Numbered from the stretch's first letter, positions 8,618-17,387 are shown. The stretch is 64,000 nucleotides of DNA from Arthrobacter sp. M2012083 (GCF_000281065.1 NZ_AKKK01000003.1:1-64000); one strand, 5' to 3'. Notes: generated by a model from the letters alone, not told the origin. Made by a program: numbers and translations.

Positions 8618-8713
8618 ATGATTACTTTGACTAGCGGACGGAAGTTGACCGTCACTGCTACCCCGGCCTCTGCTGATGATCGACGCCATTTTTGCTCTCT
8701 GACCCACTCCTGA
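8618..8713 (+). CDS. Putative 31-aa small/leader peptide
   Basis: ATG at 8618 stands 8 nt after AAAGGAGGT (8601-8609), a full complement of the 16S rRNA 3' end. The peptide begins MITLTSGRKLTV, has no membrane helix and ends at TGA 8713, directly before a GC-rich hairpin (8723-8737). I do not recognise it. The very strong ribosome site on such a short frame, the following hairpin, and the arrangement upstream of a second small gene are what one expects of a regulatory leader peptide, but it could also be a free-standing small protein. Confidence 0.45.
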   Translation: MITLTSGRKLTVTATPASADDRRHFCSLTHS

Positions 8714-9031
8714 ACTACCGGACCGGCTTGTCGCCGGCGGTGTTTCTTGGCGGCCTTCCTTTCTGTGGATGGCTGAGTAGTCAGTTGTAGGCGCGGACCC
8801 ACGCAGCATGCCGCGGGTGCGCAGTTTCCCCATAGTTCGGAACCAGCTTCTTGTTGGGTCGACTGCCGGAAGCACGCGCTATTGCACGACGAACCCCTTT
8901 GGTTCAGTCCGCAAATCCATTTATTAGCTTCGGCTTTTTACGCCTCATTAGGCCTTGATTTCATTCGAATTCAATAGGCTCTAATTGCTGTGCCTAAATT
9001 CCGACTTTTCCTTTACGAAAGGAGGTGAACC

Positions 9032-9172
9032 ATGCGAAAACGCCCCGAAGACATGCGCTTCTACAAGAGTACCGATGCTCCCAAGGACCGCACCCTGTTC
9101 AACGGCCAGCTGTTGGACCAGCGCCGTGAAGACGTCTACGTTGTCCTGCACCAGATGGGACTCATCCGCTGA
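9032..9172 (+). CDS. Small 46-aa basic protein, unknown function
   Basis: ATG at 9032 is 5 nt after a perfect AAAGGAGGT (9018-9026). The product starts MRKRPEDMRFYKSTDA and ends in a predicted amphipathic stretch, DVYVVLHQMGLIR. It has no signal peptide or membrane segment and no family I can name. Codons end mostly in C or G as in the real genes around it. A strong terminator follows at 9228-9263, so this gene is the end of a short transcript that probably also contains the 31-codon frame at 8618. Reality of the gene is likely; function is unknown. Confidence 0.65.
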   Translation: MRKRPEDMRFYKSTDAPKDRTLFNGQLLDQRREDVYVVLHQMGLIR

Positions 9173-9227
9173 TTCCCTTCAGCCAGACCGAAGGAGTTCA
9201 GGTGCCACACATTCATGCTGAACCTCA

Positions 9228-9263
9228 AGGAGCCCACGCGGCTACGCGTGGGCTCCTCCCCTT
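9228..9263 (+). terminator. Rho-independent terminator after the 46-aa gene
   Basis: Arms 9228-9240 and 9245-9257 form a perfect 13-bp stem (AGGAGCCCACGCG) with the loop gcta, followed by cccctttaa. It is the clearest terminator in the left part of the window. Confidence 0.85.
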
Positions 9264-9317
9264 TAACCCGGTGACCCTCCAACCCCGTCAGCCTCGCAGG
9301 ACTGTAAGCTCGATCGC

Positions 9318-10835
9318 ATGCAGGAGACGAAGCCTCACCGGCTACAAAAACGTGCCCGCTTAGTGGTTCCAAGCCGCAGCGATGCCCTGCTTCGTAACTT
9401 CACGGAACTCGTGGGCGGCCCCTTGGGCAAACACTCCTCGCCCGGGAAGATTTCACCGGCTCCGTTCACTGTGGAACGGGTCCTGATCATCCTCACTGTT
9501 GTGGCAGCACTGCTCGGAGTACTCGCAAAGGATTATTGCCGCGTCCGTGGCTGGGAGACTCCCGGCCAGTTCTATGCAACCTGCTATTCCGACTTCCCTG
9601 AGCTCTTCCGGAACCGGGGTCTCGGTGAGGGCATATTCCCCTTCTTCACCCAGGGAAGCCTGTTCGAGTATCCAGTGCTCATGGGCATCATCGCCGGTGT
9701 GACAGCTTTACTGGTGCCCGGCCAGGGGCTGGGGAACGAACGCCTCCTGGGTTACTTCGACGTCAACGCAACACTTGTAGTCGCGGTTTGGATCGTTACC
9801 GTCCTCCTGACTGCAAGAATCAATAGGCGCCGCCCGTGGGACGCCGCCATGGTGGCCGTAGCCCCCGGGATCATTCTGGCCGGATTCATCAACTGGGACA
9901 TGTGGGCTGTGGGGCTGCTGGCCTTGGGGATGTACTTTTTCTCGAGGGACAAGCTGATCCTGTCCGGCCTTGTCATAGGACTGGGAGCGGCCACCAAGAT
10001 GTACCCGGTCCTCATCCTTGGTGCCGTACTGGTACTGAGCCTGCGAACCGGCAAGCTACGCGCCTTCTCCATCACCGCTGGAGCGGCCTTAGTATCCTGG
10101 TTGGCGGTGAATTTGCCCATCGCAGCGATGAACCCTTCGGGCTGGCGATACTTCTTTGAATTCAGCCAAGATCGCCCTGCCGGGTACAGCTCGCCCTGGT
10201 TCGCTTACAACCTGGTGGCGGACAGGGTTCGGTGGGCGCAGGTGGATGGCGCAACCATCAACACGCTGGCCCTGTACCTGTTCGTCCTTGCGTGCGTGCT
10301 CATTGGGGCCCTGGCCCTGTGTGCCCCACAACGACCCCGTCTGGCCCAACTGGTGTTCCTGATAGTTGCCGCGTTCATCCTGACGAACAAGGTCTACTCG
10401 CCCCAATTCGTCATCTGGCTTATCCCGCTCCTGGCTCTGGCCCGCCCGCGCTGGCGAGACTTCCTCCTCTGGCAAGCCGCCGAGGGGCTGCATTGGGCCG
10501 CAGTCTGGATGTATCTGGGCCAAACGACCAGCGGCGGTTCGGTCCAGCACAACATCGATATGTCCTACTACGTGCTGGCCGTGGGCTTACATATGGTTGC
10601 AACGGTATATCTCATGGTGCGGGTGGTTATTGATATCTGGGATCCTGCCCAGGATCCACTACGCGCGCATGGCCAGGATGACCCCCACGGCGGACCATTC
10701 GACGGCGCCGGGGATTGGTTACGGCTCGACGTTTTCCACCCCTCCCGGTCAGTGCTGCCGTGGCGTCGCCGGGCTACGGTGGAGACTACCGATCCCAAAG
10801 CACCCCAGCATATGGAGGTAAACAGCGATGGTTGA
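9318..10835 (+). CDS. Polytopic membrane glycosyltransferase (GT87/DUF2029-like)
   Basis: 505 residues with about ten hydrophobic segments after a basic, hydrophilic N-terminal ~55 residues. The first loop, with the acidic pair region CYSDFPELF and then the segment FEYPVLMG, fits the GT87/DUF2029 group of integral-membrane GT-C enzymes that use polyprenyl-phosphate sugars. The acceptor is unknown; in actinobacteria related enzymes mannosylate lipoglycans. It overlaps the start of the next gene by 8 bp, implying coupled expression with a phytoene-dehydrogenase-like enzyme, which is compatible with a role in glycosylating an isoprenoid or lipid. Confidence 0.72.
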   Translation: MQETKPHRLQKRARLVVPSRSDALLRNFTELVGGPLGKHSSPGKISPAPFTVERVLIILTVVAALLGVLAKDYCRVRGWETPGQFYATCYSDFPELFRNRGLGEGIFPFFTQGSLFEYPVLMGIIAGVTALLVPGQGLGNERLLGYFDVNATLVVAVWIVTVLLTARINRRRPWDAAMVAVAPGIILAGFINWDMWAVGLLALGMYFFSRDKLILSGLVIGLGAATKMYPVLILGAVLVLSLRTGKLRAFSITAGAALVSWLAVNLPIAAMNPSGWRYFFEFSQDRPAGYSSPWFAYNLVADRVRWAQVDGATINTLALYLFVLACVLIGALALCAPQRPRLAQLVFLIVAAFILTNKVYSPQFVIWLIPLLALARPRWRDFLLWQAAEGLHWAAVWMYLGQTTSGGSVQHNIDMSYYVLAVGLHMVATVYLMVRVVIDIWDPAQDPLRAHGQDDPHGGPFDGAGDWLRLDVFHPSRSVLPWRRRATVETTDPKAPQHMEVNSDG

Positions 10836-12273
10836 TGTCGCCGTCGTCGGCGCCGGCCCCAACGGCCTGGCCGCCGCAGTGGTTATGGCCCGCGCGGGCC
10901 TGAGTGTTCGTCTCTACGAGGCAGCTGATGCGATCGGTGGCGGGTCCCGGACCAGCGAGTTGATCGAACCCGGCTACCTTTACGATGTCTGTTCGGCCGT
11001 GCATCCCATGGCTGTGGCATCGCCCTTCTTCCGCGCCTTTGAGTTGTCGCAGCGCGTGGACCTGAAGGTACCGGAGGTGCAGCACGGCACGCCATTGGAC
11101 AGCGGAGGGGCAGCCCTTGCCTACCAGTCGCTGGATCGGACGGTGCAGGAGCTGGGTGTCGATGGACCCGCCTACCGTCGGCTACTTGAACCCTTGCTGG
11201 ATCGGGTGGACGGGGTGGTGGACTTTACGTCCAACCAACTCCTGCGTATACCAAAGGATCCTTGGGCGGCAGCCAGGTTCGGACTGGCGACATTGGATCA
11301 GGGGACTCCGATGTGGATGCGCCGCTTCCGGGAAGAAGCCGCTCCTGCACTGCTGACGGGTGTGATGTCGCATGCCCTCGGCTCGCAGCCGTCCCTTAGC
11401 TCAACGGGTGCCGGGCTGTTGCTTAGCATTCTGGCCCACGCTGGCGGCTGGGTGATACCTGTTGGTGGATCCATGTCCATTGCACGGGCCATGGCTGATG
11501 ATCTTACTGCGCACGGCGGAACCATCCACGTGGGTGAACGCGTGAATTCGTTGGATCAGGTCCGGCCGGCGAAGGCCATTCTCTTGGATGTTGCCCCACC
11601 AACTTTGGCGCGTTTGGGTGGATCGGAAGTACCCGAACGCTACCGTCGGGCACTTGAAGCATTCCGCTTCGGGAATGCAGCGTGCAAGGTCGACTTCATC
11701 CTGTCCGGACCTGTGCCGTGGCGTGATTCCGGACTGGCACGCGCCGGGACCGTCCACGTTGGTGGCTCACGGCGGGCGATGGCGGAGTCCGAGAACCTGG
11801 TGGACATGGGCAAACATCCGACGCAACCATATGTCCTGGTATCCCAGCCATCCGTGGTGGATTCGACCCGGGCTCCGGACGGCCGTCACGTTTTGTGGTC
11901 ATATTGCCACGTACCAGCCAATTCGACGGTGGACATGGCCGAGGCCGTCACGGCACGAATCGAGCGTTACGCGCCAGGTTTCCGGGACGTTGTGGTGGCA
12001 TCAAAGACCACGACGGCGGCGGAATTGTCCGCGTACAACGAGAACTATGTTGGTGGAGACTTCAGTGCAGGACTGTTGGACTTGCGTGGTCTGGTGCAGC
12101 GGCCGGTTGTGTCCAACGTGCCATGGCGAACGCCTATGGAGGGCGTGTACCTGTGTTCCTCGTCGACGCCCCCTGGTCCCGGGGTCACGGGAATGCCCGG
12201 GTACCACGCGGCGAGATATGCGCTCAAGGACATGTTCAAGATGCGGGTACCCGGGCTGGGCGTTGGGCTTTAG
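10828..12273 (+). CDS. FAD-dependent phytoene-dehydrogenase-like oxidoreductase
   Basis: 481 residues. The N terminus has the dinucleotide-binding GAGPNGLAAA at about 8-17 followed by an acidic strand end (YEAADAIGGG), and the C terminus ends in the family signature VTGMPGYHAA. This is the NAD(P)/FAD oxidoreductase group related to carotenoid desaturases and COG1233 proteins; the substrate is unknown. Its start lies inside the glycosyltransferase gene. It converges with the minus-strand gene ending at 12275, only 1 bp away. Confidence 0.85.
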   Translation: MVDVAVVGAGPNGLAAAVVMARAGLSVRLYEAADAIGGGSRTSELIEPGYLYDVCSAVHPMAVASPFFRAFELSQRVDLKVPEVQHGTPLDSGGAALAYQSLDRTVQELGVDGPAYRRLLEPLLDRVDGVVDFTSNQLLRIPKDPWAAARFGLATLDQGTPMWMRRFREEAAPALLTGVMSHALGSQPSLSSTGAGLLLSILAHAGGWVIPVGGSMSIARAMADDLTAHGGTIHVGERVNSLDQVRPAKAILLDVAPPTLARLGGSEVPERYRRALEAFRFGNAACKVDFILSGPVPWRDSGLARAGTVHVGGSRRAMAESENLVDMGKHPTQPYVLVSQPSVVDSTRAPDGRHVLWSYCHVPANSTVDMAEAVTARIERYAPGFRDVVVASKTTTAAELSAYNENYVGGDFSAGLLDLRGLVQRPVVSNVPWRTPMEGVYLCSSSTPPGPGVTGMPGYHAARYALKDMFKMRVPGLGVGL

Positions 12274-12274
12274 G

Positions 12275-12883
12275 TTATGAGTTAGCGGCGGTGAAGCGGG
12301 CGCGGCGGTGAGCCGGGCTCTCGATCTCGTCCAGCATGGCTACTGCGTAGTCCTGAGTGGAGATGCTGTTGCCGGCCGGTGAATCCTTTGCAACGGTGTA
12401 TTCACCGGTGCGCTCACCCGGCTGGATGACGGGAGCGGGAGCCAAAACCGTCCAGTCGATGGTCTCCGGCGTCTGCTTCACAGCTTCGAAAGCCTTGGCG
12501 GCAGTAGTGGCCTCGGCCTTGTAGGCCTCGGGGAAGTCAGGGGAGTCGAGTAGGCGGACGCCATCAATCTCCAAGGTGCCGGCGCCGCCGACGATCATGA
12601 GGCGGGTTCCTTCGGCATTGCTGTAGGCGGAAGCCATCGCATCGAGCCATTCGCCGTGATCGCCGCCGGTGCGGCTGGGGCCCGTAGCCAGCACGACGAC
12701 GTCGTGATTCTTCGCGATGGAGGCGAAGGCCTGGGCGTCAGCCAGATCGGCTGCCTGGGCAGCGGCTCCGGGAACCTCTGCGCCCTTGCGGGAGATGGCC
12801 GTAACCTGGTGGCCGCGGGTGATGGATTCGTTGACGATCTGGCTGCCGACCATGCCCGTTGCGCCGTACACTGCGATTTTCAT
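12275..12883 (-). CDS. NAD(P)-binding Rossmann protein (NmrA/atypical SDR)
   Basis: 202 residues. The coenzyme-binding motif GATGMVG is at residues 7-13 and the protein stays within the short, atypical SDR/NmrA size range. The ATG at 12883 has AAGGAGAG before it and starts MKIAVYG; the open frame extends further but without a ribosome site. It is divergent from an HxlR regulator, a common pairing in which the regulator controls a quinone/aldehyde-responsive oxidoreductase. The substrate is not known. Confidence 0.85.
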   Translation of the reverse strand: MKIAVYGATGMVGSQIVNESITRGHQVTAISRKGAEVPGAAAQAADLADAQAFASIAKNHDVVVLATGPSRTGGDHGEWLDAMASAYSNAEGTRLMIVGGAGTLEIDGVRLLDSPDFPEAYKAEATTAAKAFEAVKQTPETIDWTVLAPAPVIQPGERTGEYTVAKDSPAGNSISTQDYAVAMLDEIESPAHRRARFTAANS

Positions 12884-12923
12884 AGCTCTCCTTGAGGTTG
12901 GTATCCTTGCAATAACCCCAAAG

Positions 12924-12938
12924 GTATCCACCGGATAC
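12924..12938. promoter_or_regulatory. Inverted-repeat operator between HxlR and oxidoreductase genes
   Basis: GTATCC (12924-12929), 3-bp spacer, GGATAC (12933-12938) is a perfect palindrome. The 10-mer GATACTGATA overlaps it at 12934-12943 and is repeated at 12971-12980, five bp before the HxlR start codon. These are good candidates for HxlR binding sites controlling both divergent genes. Confidence 0.65.
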
Positions 12939-12984
12939 TGATAGCTTCAAAGGAACCTAGTTACCTTAGGGATACTGATATCTC

Positions 12985-13380
12985 GTGGACAATACCGAAA
13001 TCCCCGGAAACATACTGGACCCCAACTGTCCTTCGCGGGTGGTCTTCCAGCGCATCGGCGATAAATGGGCTTCATTGGTGATTCAAGTGCTCGGTGACGG
13101 GCCGGTCCGTTTTTCGGAACTACGCAAAATGGTGAACGTAGTTACTCCCAAGGTGCTGACGCAAACTCTGCGTGCCCTGGAGCGCGATGGGCTGATCACT
13201 CGGACCGTCCATGCCCAAGTGCCGCCGCGGGTGGACTATGAACTCACGGCGATGGGTGAGTCATTGCTGCAGCCGCTGACAATGTTGCGCCACTGGGCCG
13301 AGAGTCACGTGCCCACCATCCTGGAAGCCCGCGACGCCTATGACGAAGCGCAGGACGAAGCTCTCCTCGGCTCCCCTTAG
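12985..13380 (+). CDS. HxlR-family transcriptional regulator
   Basis: 131 residues with a winged helix covering about 15-110 (FQRIGDKWASLVIQVL, then FSELRKMV, then TLRALERDGLI). A cysteine in the CPSR motif (C15), just before the DNA-binding domain, is in the position of the redox-sensing cysteine of YodB/HypR-type members, so thiol or quinone sensing is possible. Start is GTG 12985. It reads away from the oxidoreductase gene at 12883 and its 3' end overlaps the convergent ABC gene by 4 bp. Confidence 0.92.
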   Translation: MDNTEIPGNILDPNCPSRVVFQRIGDKWASLVIQVLGDGPVRFSELRKMVNVVTPKVLTQTLRALERDGLITRTVHAQVPPRVDYELTAMGESLLQPLTMLRHWAESHVPTILEARDAYDEAQDEALLGSP

Positions 13381-14075
13381 TTGGATTGCGCGGACGGGAC
13401 CAGGGCGCGGCTGATTCGTCCGTCCCGCATTGTGGCGACTGCATCGGTGAGCGGTAGGAACTCGGTGTCGTGCGTGACCATCACGGTGGCCGTCTGGAAC
13501 TCATCGGTTACCTGACGCAGAAGCCGGACGATCGACTCGCTCCGTTCGTGGTCGAGCGCGGCTGTGGGTTCATCAACCAGAAGAACTGTGGGGCTGCCCA
13601 TGAGAGCCCTCGCAATGTTCACCCTCTGACGTTGGCCGCCGGACAACTGGTGGGGCCTCTTGTGCGCCACGCCGGAAAGTCCGACGACGTCCAGCATCTC
13701 CGCCGCCTTCCCCCGCTCTTCGCGCACCCGCTTGCCCCGCAGATGCTCGCGAATCAGCAACTGCTCGACGGCGGTCAGGGCCGGCAGCAGGTTAGGTTGC
13801 TGGAAGATGATGCCCACCTTGTCCCGGCGAAGGGCTGTGCGTTCGGCCTCCATGAGCGAGGCGACGTCTTGCCCATCGATGACGACCAGCCCGGCAGTGG
13901 GTTTCACCAGAGTCGCGGCGACGGCGAGCAGCGATGACTTACCGGACCCGGAGGGACCAACCAATGAAAGAAACTCACCCCTGCGCACGCTGAGGTTGAC
14001 GGCATCGAGGGCCTTGAGCGTAGCGCCTCCGTCGGGGTATTCGAGGGAGACGTTGGCGAGGTTCAGCGTTATCAC
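13377..14075 (-). CDS. ABC transporter ATP-binding protein (MacB/LolD type)
   Basis: 232 residues with the complete ATPase set: Walker A GPSGSGKSS, signature LSGGQRQR and Walker B LLVDEPTAALD. It is the partner of the FtsX-type permease encoded just upstream (24-bp gap). Such pairs export or expel lipids, peptides or antibiotics. The module is divergent from a NarL-type two-component system at 15375-17308, which probably regulates it. Confidence 0.92.
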   Translation of the reverse strand: MITLNLANVSLEYPDGGATLKALDAVNLSVRRGEFLSLVGPSGSGKSSLLAVAATLVKPTAGLVVIDGQDVASLMEAERTALRRDKVGIIFQQPNLLPALTAVEQLLIREHLRGKRVREERGKAAEMLDVVGLSGVAHKRPHQLSGGQRQRVNIARALMGSPTVLLVDEPTAALDHERSESIVRLLRQVTDEFQTATVMVTHDTEFLPLTDAVATMRDGRISRALVPSAQSN

Positions 14076-14099
14076 GATATATGCCTTTCTAGGAATGTA

Positions 14100-15179
14100 T
14101 TAGTTGCCGCCGAGGGCCAGCAGAGGATCCACCTTGGTCACGTTTCTGACCGCCAGGACCGCGCCAGCCAAGCCAAGGAGGATGATCCCTGCAATGGGTG
14201 CCAGCGTGGTCATAGGCGTGATCAGGAAAGGTGCAGCCTGCGCCGCGAAGATACCGCCCGCCAGACCAACAAGACCGCCAACTGAGGCGCCAACCAGCAA
14301 TACCAGGGCCGCCTGGGCGAGGGCATCCCGCACTACGTAGCCGGACGGTGCCCCTAAAGCTTTGAGCACGGCGATGTCACGTGTGCGCTGCACAGTCCAG
14401 ACGGTCAAGAAGGCGACGATCACCAAGGCTGAGATGCCGTAAAGAAATGCCTGCATGAGCATGAGTGATCCGTTCTCACTCTTGTACGAGCCCAGCGCCT
14501 GAAAAGAGCCCTCGGGATCGGTGCTGACCGTGCCAGCCGCCGTATTGGCTGCGTCGAGGTCAACGGTGGATCCGGCGTCGTGCTTTACAGCGAGGACAGT
14601 GGCAGTGCCGGGTGCCGCGTGCGCGATGGTCCGCCAGGTGTCGAGCGTCGTCCACACCACTCCGGTGTGGGAGTACCACTGGTCCTCCACAACGTCCGAG
14701 ACCTTGAGGTCCGTCCCGCCAACCCGGACGAGGCTACCGGCCTCCAGCGATAGCTCCTTGGCCAGAGTTTCGCCCACGACGACGGTTCCGTCCTCCACAG
14801 CAGACGGTGCCAAGGAGCCGCCAAAGACTGCAGCATTCGCCGTGCCGCTCGGAGTGCCACCCCCACCCAAAGACTGGAAGCGCGTCTGGCTGATTCCGAG
14901 TGCCTGCGCCGAAGTCACGCCCGGCTGTTCCCGCCAGGTCTCAAGCTGTGCCGTGGAAACCTCGGACTCTGTGTACGACGCCGTGGCCTCACTTCCGGCG
15001 GGAGCGCCAAAGACAATCTGCTGAGCGGGCAGGACCTCAATGGCCGACGTCGATTGGTTGCCCAAGCCCGCCGTTAGCCCGGAAAGCATGACGAGCAACA
15101 AGGTGATCAGTGCAACGACGCCGCCCATGAGCGCAAAACGGCCCTTGGCAAAACGGATGTCGCGGATGGCGAGAAACAT
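14100..15179 (-). CDS. ABC transporter permease (FtsX/MacB family)
   Basis: 359 residues. One N-terminal helix follows MFLAIRDIRFAKGRFALMGG, then a periplasm-side domain of ~200 residues and three C-terminal helices, the last with ILLGLAGAVLAVRNV. This is the standard four-helix FtsX layout. The ATG at 15179 has AAGGA upstream; the longer frame to 15251 lacks a ribosome site and adds unlikely sequence. Forms an operon with the ATPase gene that follows. Confidence 0.88.
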   Translation of the reverse strand: MFLAIRDIRFAKGRFALMGGVVALITLLLVMLSGLTAGLGNQSTSAIEVLPAQQIVFGAPAGSEATASYTESEVSTAQLETWREQPGVTSAQALGISQTRFQSLGGGGTPSGTANAAVFGGSLAPSAVEDGTVVVGETLAKELSLEAGSLVRVGGTDLKVSDVVEDQWYSHTGVVWTTLDTWRTIAHAAPGTATVLAVKHDAGSTVDLDAANTAAGTVSTDPEGSFQALGSYKSENGSLMLMQAFLYGISALVIVAFLTVWTVQRTRDIAVLKALGAPSGYVVRDALAQAALVLLVGASVGGLVGLAGGIFAAQAAPFLITPMTTLAPIAGIILLGLAGAVLAVRNVTKVDPLLALGGN

Positions 15180-15295
15180 CGGATTCCTTCGATTCAATGC
15201 GGGCTTGGTCCCGGCACTATCAACTCTTTCGGGGATGGCTCCAAGGAGCATCGGGAGCCGGGTGGATTACCTGGCGTCGAGGGGTTGAACCGGCG

Positions 15296-15313
15296 ATCAT
15301 CCAAATGGTTGAT
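15296..15313. promoter_or_regulatory. Near-perfect dyad between ABC and two-component genes
   Basis: ATCATCCA (15296-15303), AA, TGGTTGAT (15306-15313): an 18-bp dyad with one mismatched pair. It lies in the 195-bp divergent promoter region between the FtsX permease and the histidine kinase and is a plausible binding site for the response regulator at 16652. Confidence 0.45.
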
Positions 15314-15374
15314 TCCCGCCCTGGAGCGCTGAATCCGGGGCGGTTCGCACAACGCCGGGGATACGCTGGGAAGC

Positions 15375-16655
15375 ATGCAGTCTCCCGCTGGCGCCGCCAC
15401 AATCCTCCGCGTGCTGCGCGTGAGCCTGCATGTCGGTTTCGCGGTCCTGCTGCTGGTGGCAGTCGTTCGTTTGCTGACTGGCGTGGGAACCGCCGGGACG
15501 CCCTCGCCGGTGGCACTGACCGCCGGTTTGGGGCTTTCCGCCCTGCTGGCTGCCGTCTATCTCGCCGGAACCGTTCTGGAGAAGCGCCATTCAAGCGACC
15601 CCTCGCGGTTCAACCCCTCAAAGTACGCACGCTGGTGGCTTGCCGCGGTGATGCTCTTGTGGTTGCTCCTCCTCCTGGTCAGCAGCGACTTCGCATGGGT
15701 GGCGTTCCCGCTCTTCTTCCTGCAATTGCACCTGCTCCCCCGTGGACTCGCGTTACCCGCGATTGCTGTGAGTACTGCCCTTCTGGTGGGCACGCTGTGG
15801 TTCCACAGCCGGGGATCGTCCGACGGCGGCCTGCAGCTTTCGATGATCCTGGGACCGGTGTTCGGGGCCGTCTTTGCGGTGGTTACAGGGCTGGCTTACC
15901 GGGCACTGTTCCTGGAAGCCGAAAACCAACGCACAGTTGCCGACGAGCTGCGCAGGACACGCGCCGAGCTTGCCCGAACCCAGCACGACGCCGGAATGCT
16001 GGCTGAACGTGAACGGATCGCCCGGGAAATCCACGACACCTTGGCTCAGGGCTTCTCAAGCATTGTGCTGATGGGCAGGTCCGCGGAGAAAGCCTTGGAG
16101 AGCAGCGATGTGGAGACGGCGAGGGAGAGCTTGAAAATCGTTCAGGACACAGCATCGGCCAACCTTGCCGAAGCGCGGAGCTTTGTGCGCGGCTTGCGTT
16201 CACCGGATCTTGAGCAATCGGGACTCGTGGACACGCTCCGACGACTCTGTGAAAAAACGGAGACGGAAGCTGCCGCCCGGGGTTCCGCGTTGCGCTGCCG
16301 CTTCGAGCTGGTGGGTGCGCCCGTAGAGCTGCCGAATACGTACCAGACCACCCTGCTCCGGGCGGCCCAGGCTTCCCTCGCGAACGTGTGGGCGCATGCC
16401 CACGCTCGGGCCGCCGTCGTGACGCTGTCCTTTCTGGGCGCGGAGGTGACGTTGGATGTTTTCGACGACGGCATAGGTTTCGAACCGTCGACGGCGGCAG
16501 GTACAGCGCGTGGCGACGGCACCGGCGTCGGGCTTCAGAGCTTGCGTGAGCGGCTGGCCGCGCTGGACGGCCGCTTGGAGATCGAGTCGGCGCCCGGTGA
16601 AGGGACAGTTGTTGCGGTTCGCGTGCCGCTGCCGGCGGATGAAGGTGCTGCGTGA
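15375..16655 (+). CDS. Sensor histidine kinase (NarL-system type)
   Basis: 426 residues. Five or six hydrophobic segments fill roughly residues 15-180, then a short coiled coil, then the phospho-acceptor histidine H220 in AREIHDTLAQ, and a HATPase domain with DDGIGFEP and GVGLQSLRERL. This is the HisKA_3 class that pairs with LuxR-type regulators. The cognate regulator overlaps its stop by 4 bp (GTGA). The signal is unknown; the divergent ABC exporter suggests envelope stress or a toxic compound. Confidence 0.92.
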   Translation: MQSPAGAATILRVLRVSLHVGFAVLLLVAVVRLLTGVGTAGTPSPVALTAGLGLSALLAAVYLAGTVLEKRHSSDPSRFNPSKYARWWLAAVMLLWLLLLLVSSDFAWVAFPLFFLQLHLLPRGLALPAIAVSTALLVGTLWFHSRGSSDGGLQLSMILGPVFGAVFAVVTGLAYRALFLEAENQRTVADELRRTRAELARTQHDAGMLAERERIAREIHDTLAQGFSSIVLMGRSAEKALESSDVETARESLKIVQDTASANLAEARSFVRGLRSPDLEQSGLVDTLRRLCEKTETEAAARGSALRCRFELVGAPVELPNTYQTTLLRAAQASLANVWAHAHARAAVVTLSFLGAEVTLDVFDDGIGFEPSTAAGTARGDGTGVGLQSLRERLAALDGRLEIESAPGEGTVVAVRVPLPADEGAA

Positions 16656-17308
16656 GTGATATCCGTGTCTTGTTGGTGGACGACCACCCGGTGGTTCGGG
16701 CGGGGCTGCGGGCAATGCTCGCCGACTTCCCGGGTGTCACGGTGGTGGCTGAGGCGGCGAATGGTGACGCTGCCCTGGTGGAACTCAGCAGGCTGCAAAC
16801 CCTTGGCGAGCCCGTGGACCTGGTGCTCATGGATCTGCAAATGGGCAGCGGCATGGACGGTGTGACGGCCACGGAGAAGATCAAGGCCGGCGAGGGCGGT
16901 AATCCCCCGCCACCCGTGTTGATTCTGACGACGTACGACACCGACGCCGATATCCTCGCCGCAGTGGAGGCTGGCGCCAGCGGCTACATGCTGAAGGACG
17001 CCCCGCCGGATCAGATCCGCCAGGCAGTGTTGTCCGCAGCTGCCGGGCAAACCGCACTGGCACCCGAGGTCGCTGCGCGCCTCATGGGACGCATCCGGAA
17101 CCCCTCACCGGCGTTGAGCGGCCGGGAAGTCCAACTGTTGGAGCTCTTGGCGACGGGAATGAGCAACCGCGCCATGGCCAAGCAACTCTTCATATCCGAG
17201 GCCACGGTGAAGACTCACCTAGTGCATATCTACTCCAAGCTCGGGGTGGACAACCGTACGGCAGCCATTGCCGTCGCTACGCAGCGCAGGATTATCCGCG
17301 GCCACTGA
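16652..17308 (+). CDS. LuxR/NarL-family response regulator
   Basis: 218 residues. Receiver domain 1-130 with the phosphorylated aspartate in VLMDLQMG (D61) and a short extra loop before it; C-terminal LuxR helix-turn-helix with LSGREVQLLELLATG and SEATVKTHLVHIYSKL. GTG start inside the kinase stop codon shows translational coupling. Likely controls the divergent ABC transporter. Confidence 0.94.
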   Translation: MSDIRVLLVDDHPVVRAGLRAMLADFPGVTVVAEAANGDAALVELSRLQTLGEPVDLVLMDLQMGSGMDGVTATEKIKAGEGGNPPPPVLILTTYDTDADILAAVEAGASGYMLKDAPPDQIRQAVLSAAAGQTALAPEVAARLMGRIRNPSPALSGREVQLLELLATGMSNRAMAKQLFISEATVKTHLVHIYSKLGVDNRTAAIAVATQRRIIRGH

Positions 17309-17387
17309 CTCCCCTAGGTGGATAGGCAATTTTGGTGAAACGGTTGACCTTTGGCCTTTTTGCAGTGACGATTAGTGCACGTTTCGC

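Larger units (their letters stand above)
8432..9031 (+). other. 600-bp structured leader-like intergenic region
   Basis: No full-size gene is convincing here. It opens with an AT-rich stretch (8431-8508) followed by a 9-bp inverted repeat with arms 8509-8517 and 8531-8539 (CTTGTTCCC/GGGAACAAG), a 31-codon frame at 8618, a 5-bp GC hairpin at 8723-8737, and then the 46-codon frame at 9032. The 10-mer TGGTTCAGTC occurs twice, at 8552-8561 and 8900-8909, once ahead of each small frame. The layout suggests a regulated leader RNA rather than spacer. Confidence 0.5.

Noticed and set aside
8465..8875. 136-codon minus-strand frame in the small-ORF leader
   Set aside because: No ribosome site and low-complexity composition; the plus-strand frames with AAAGGAGGT are better supported.
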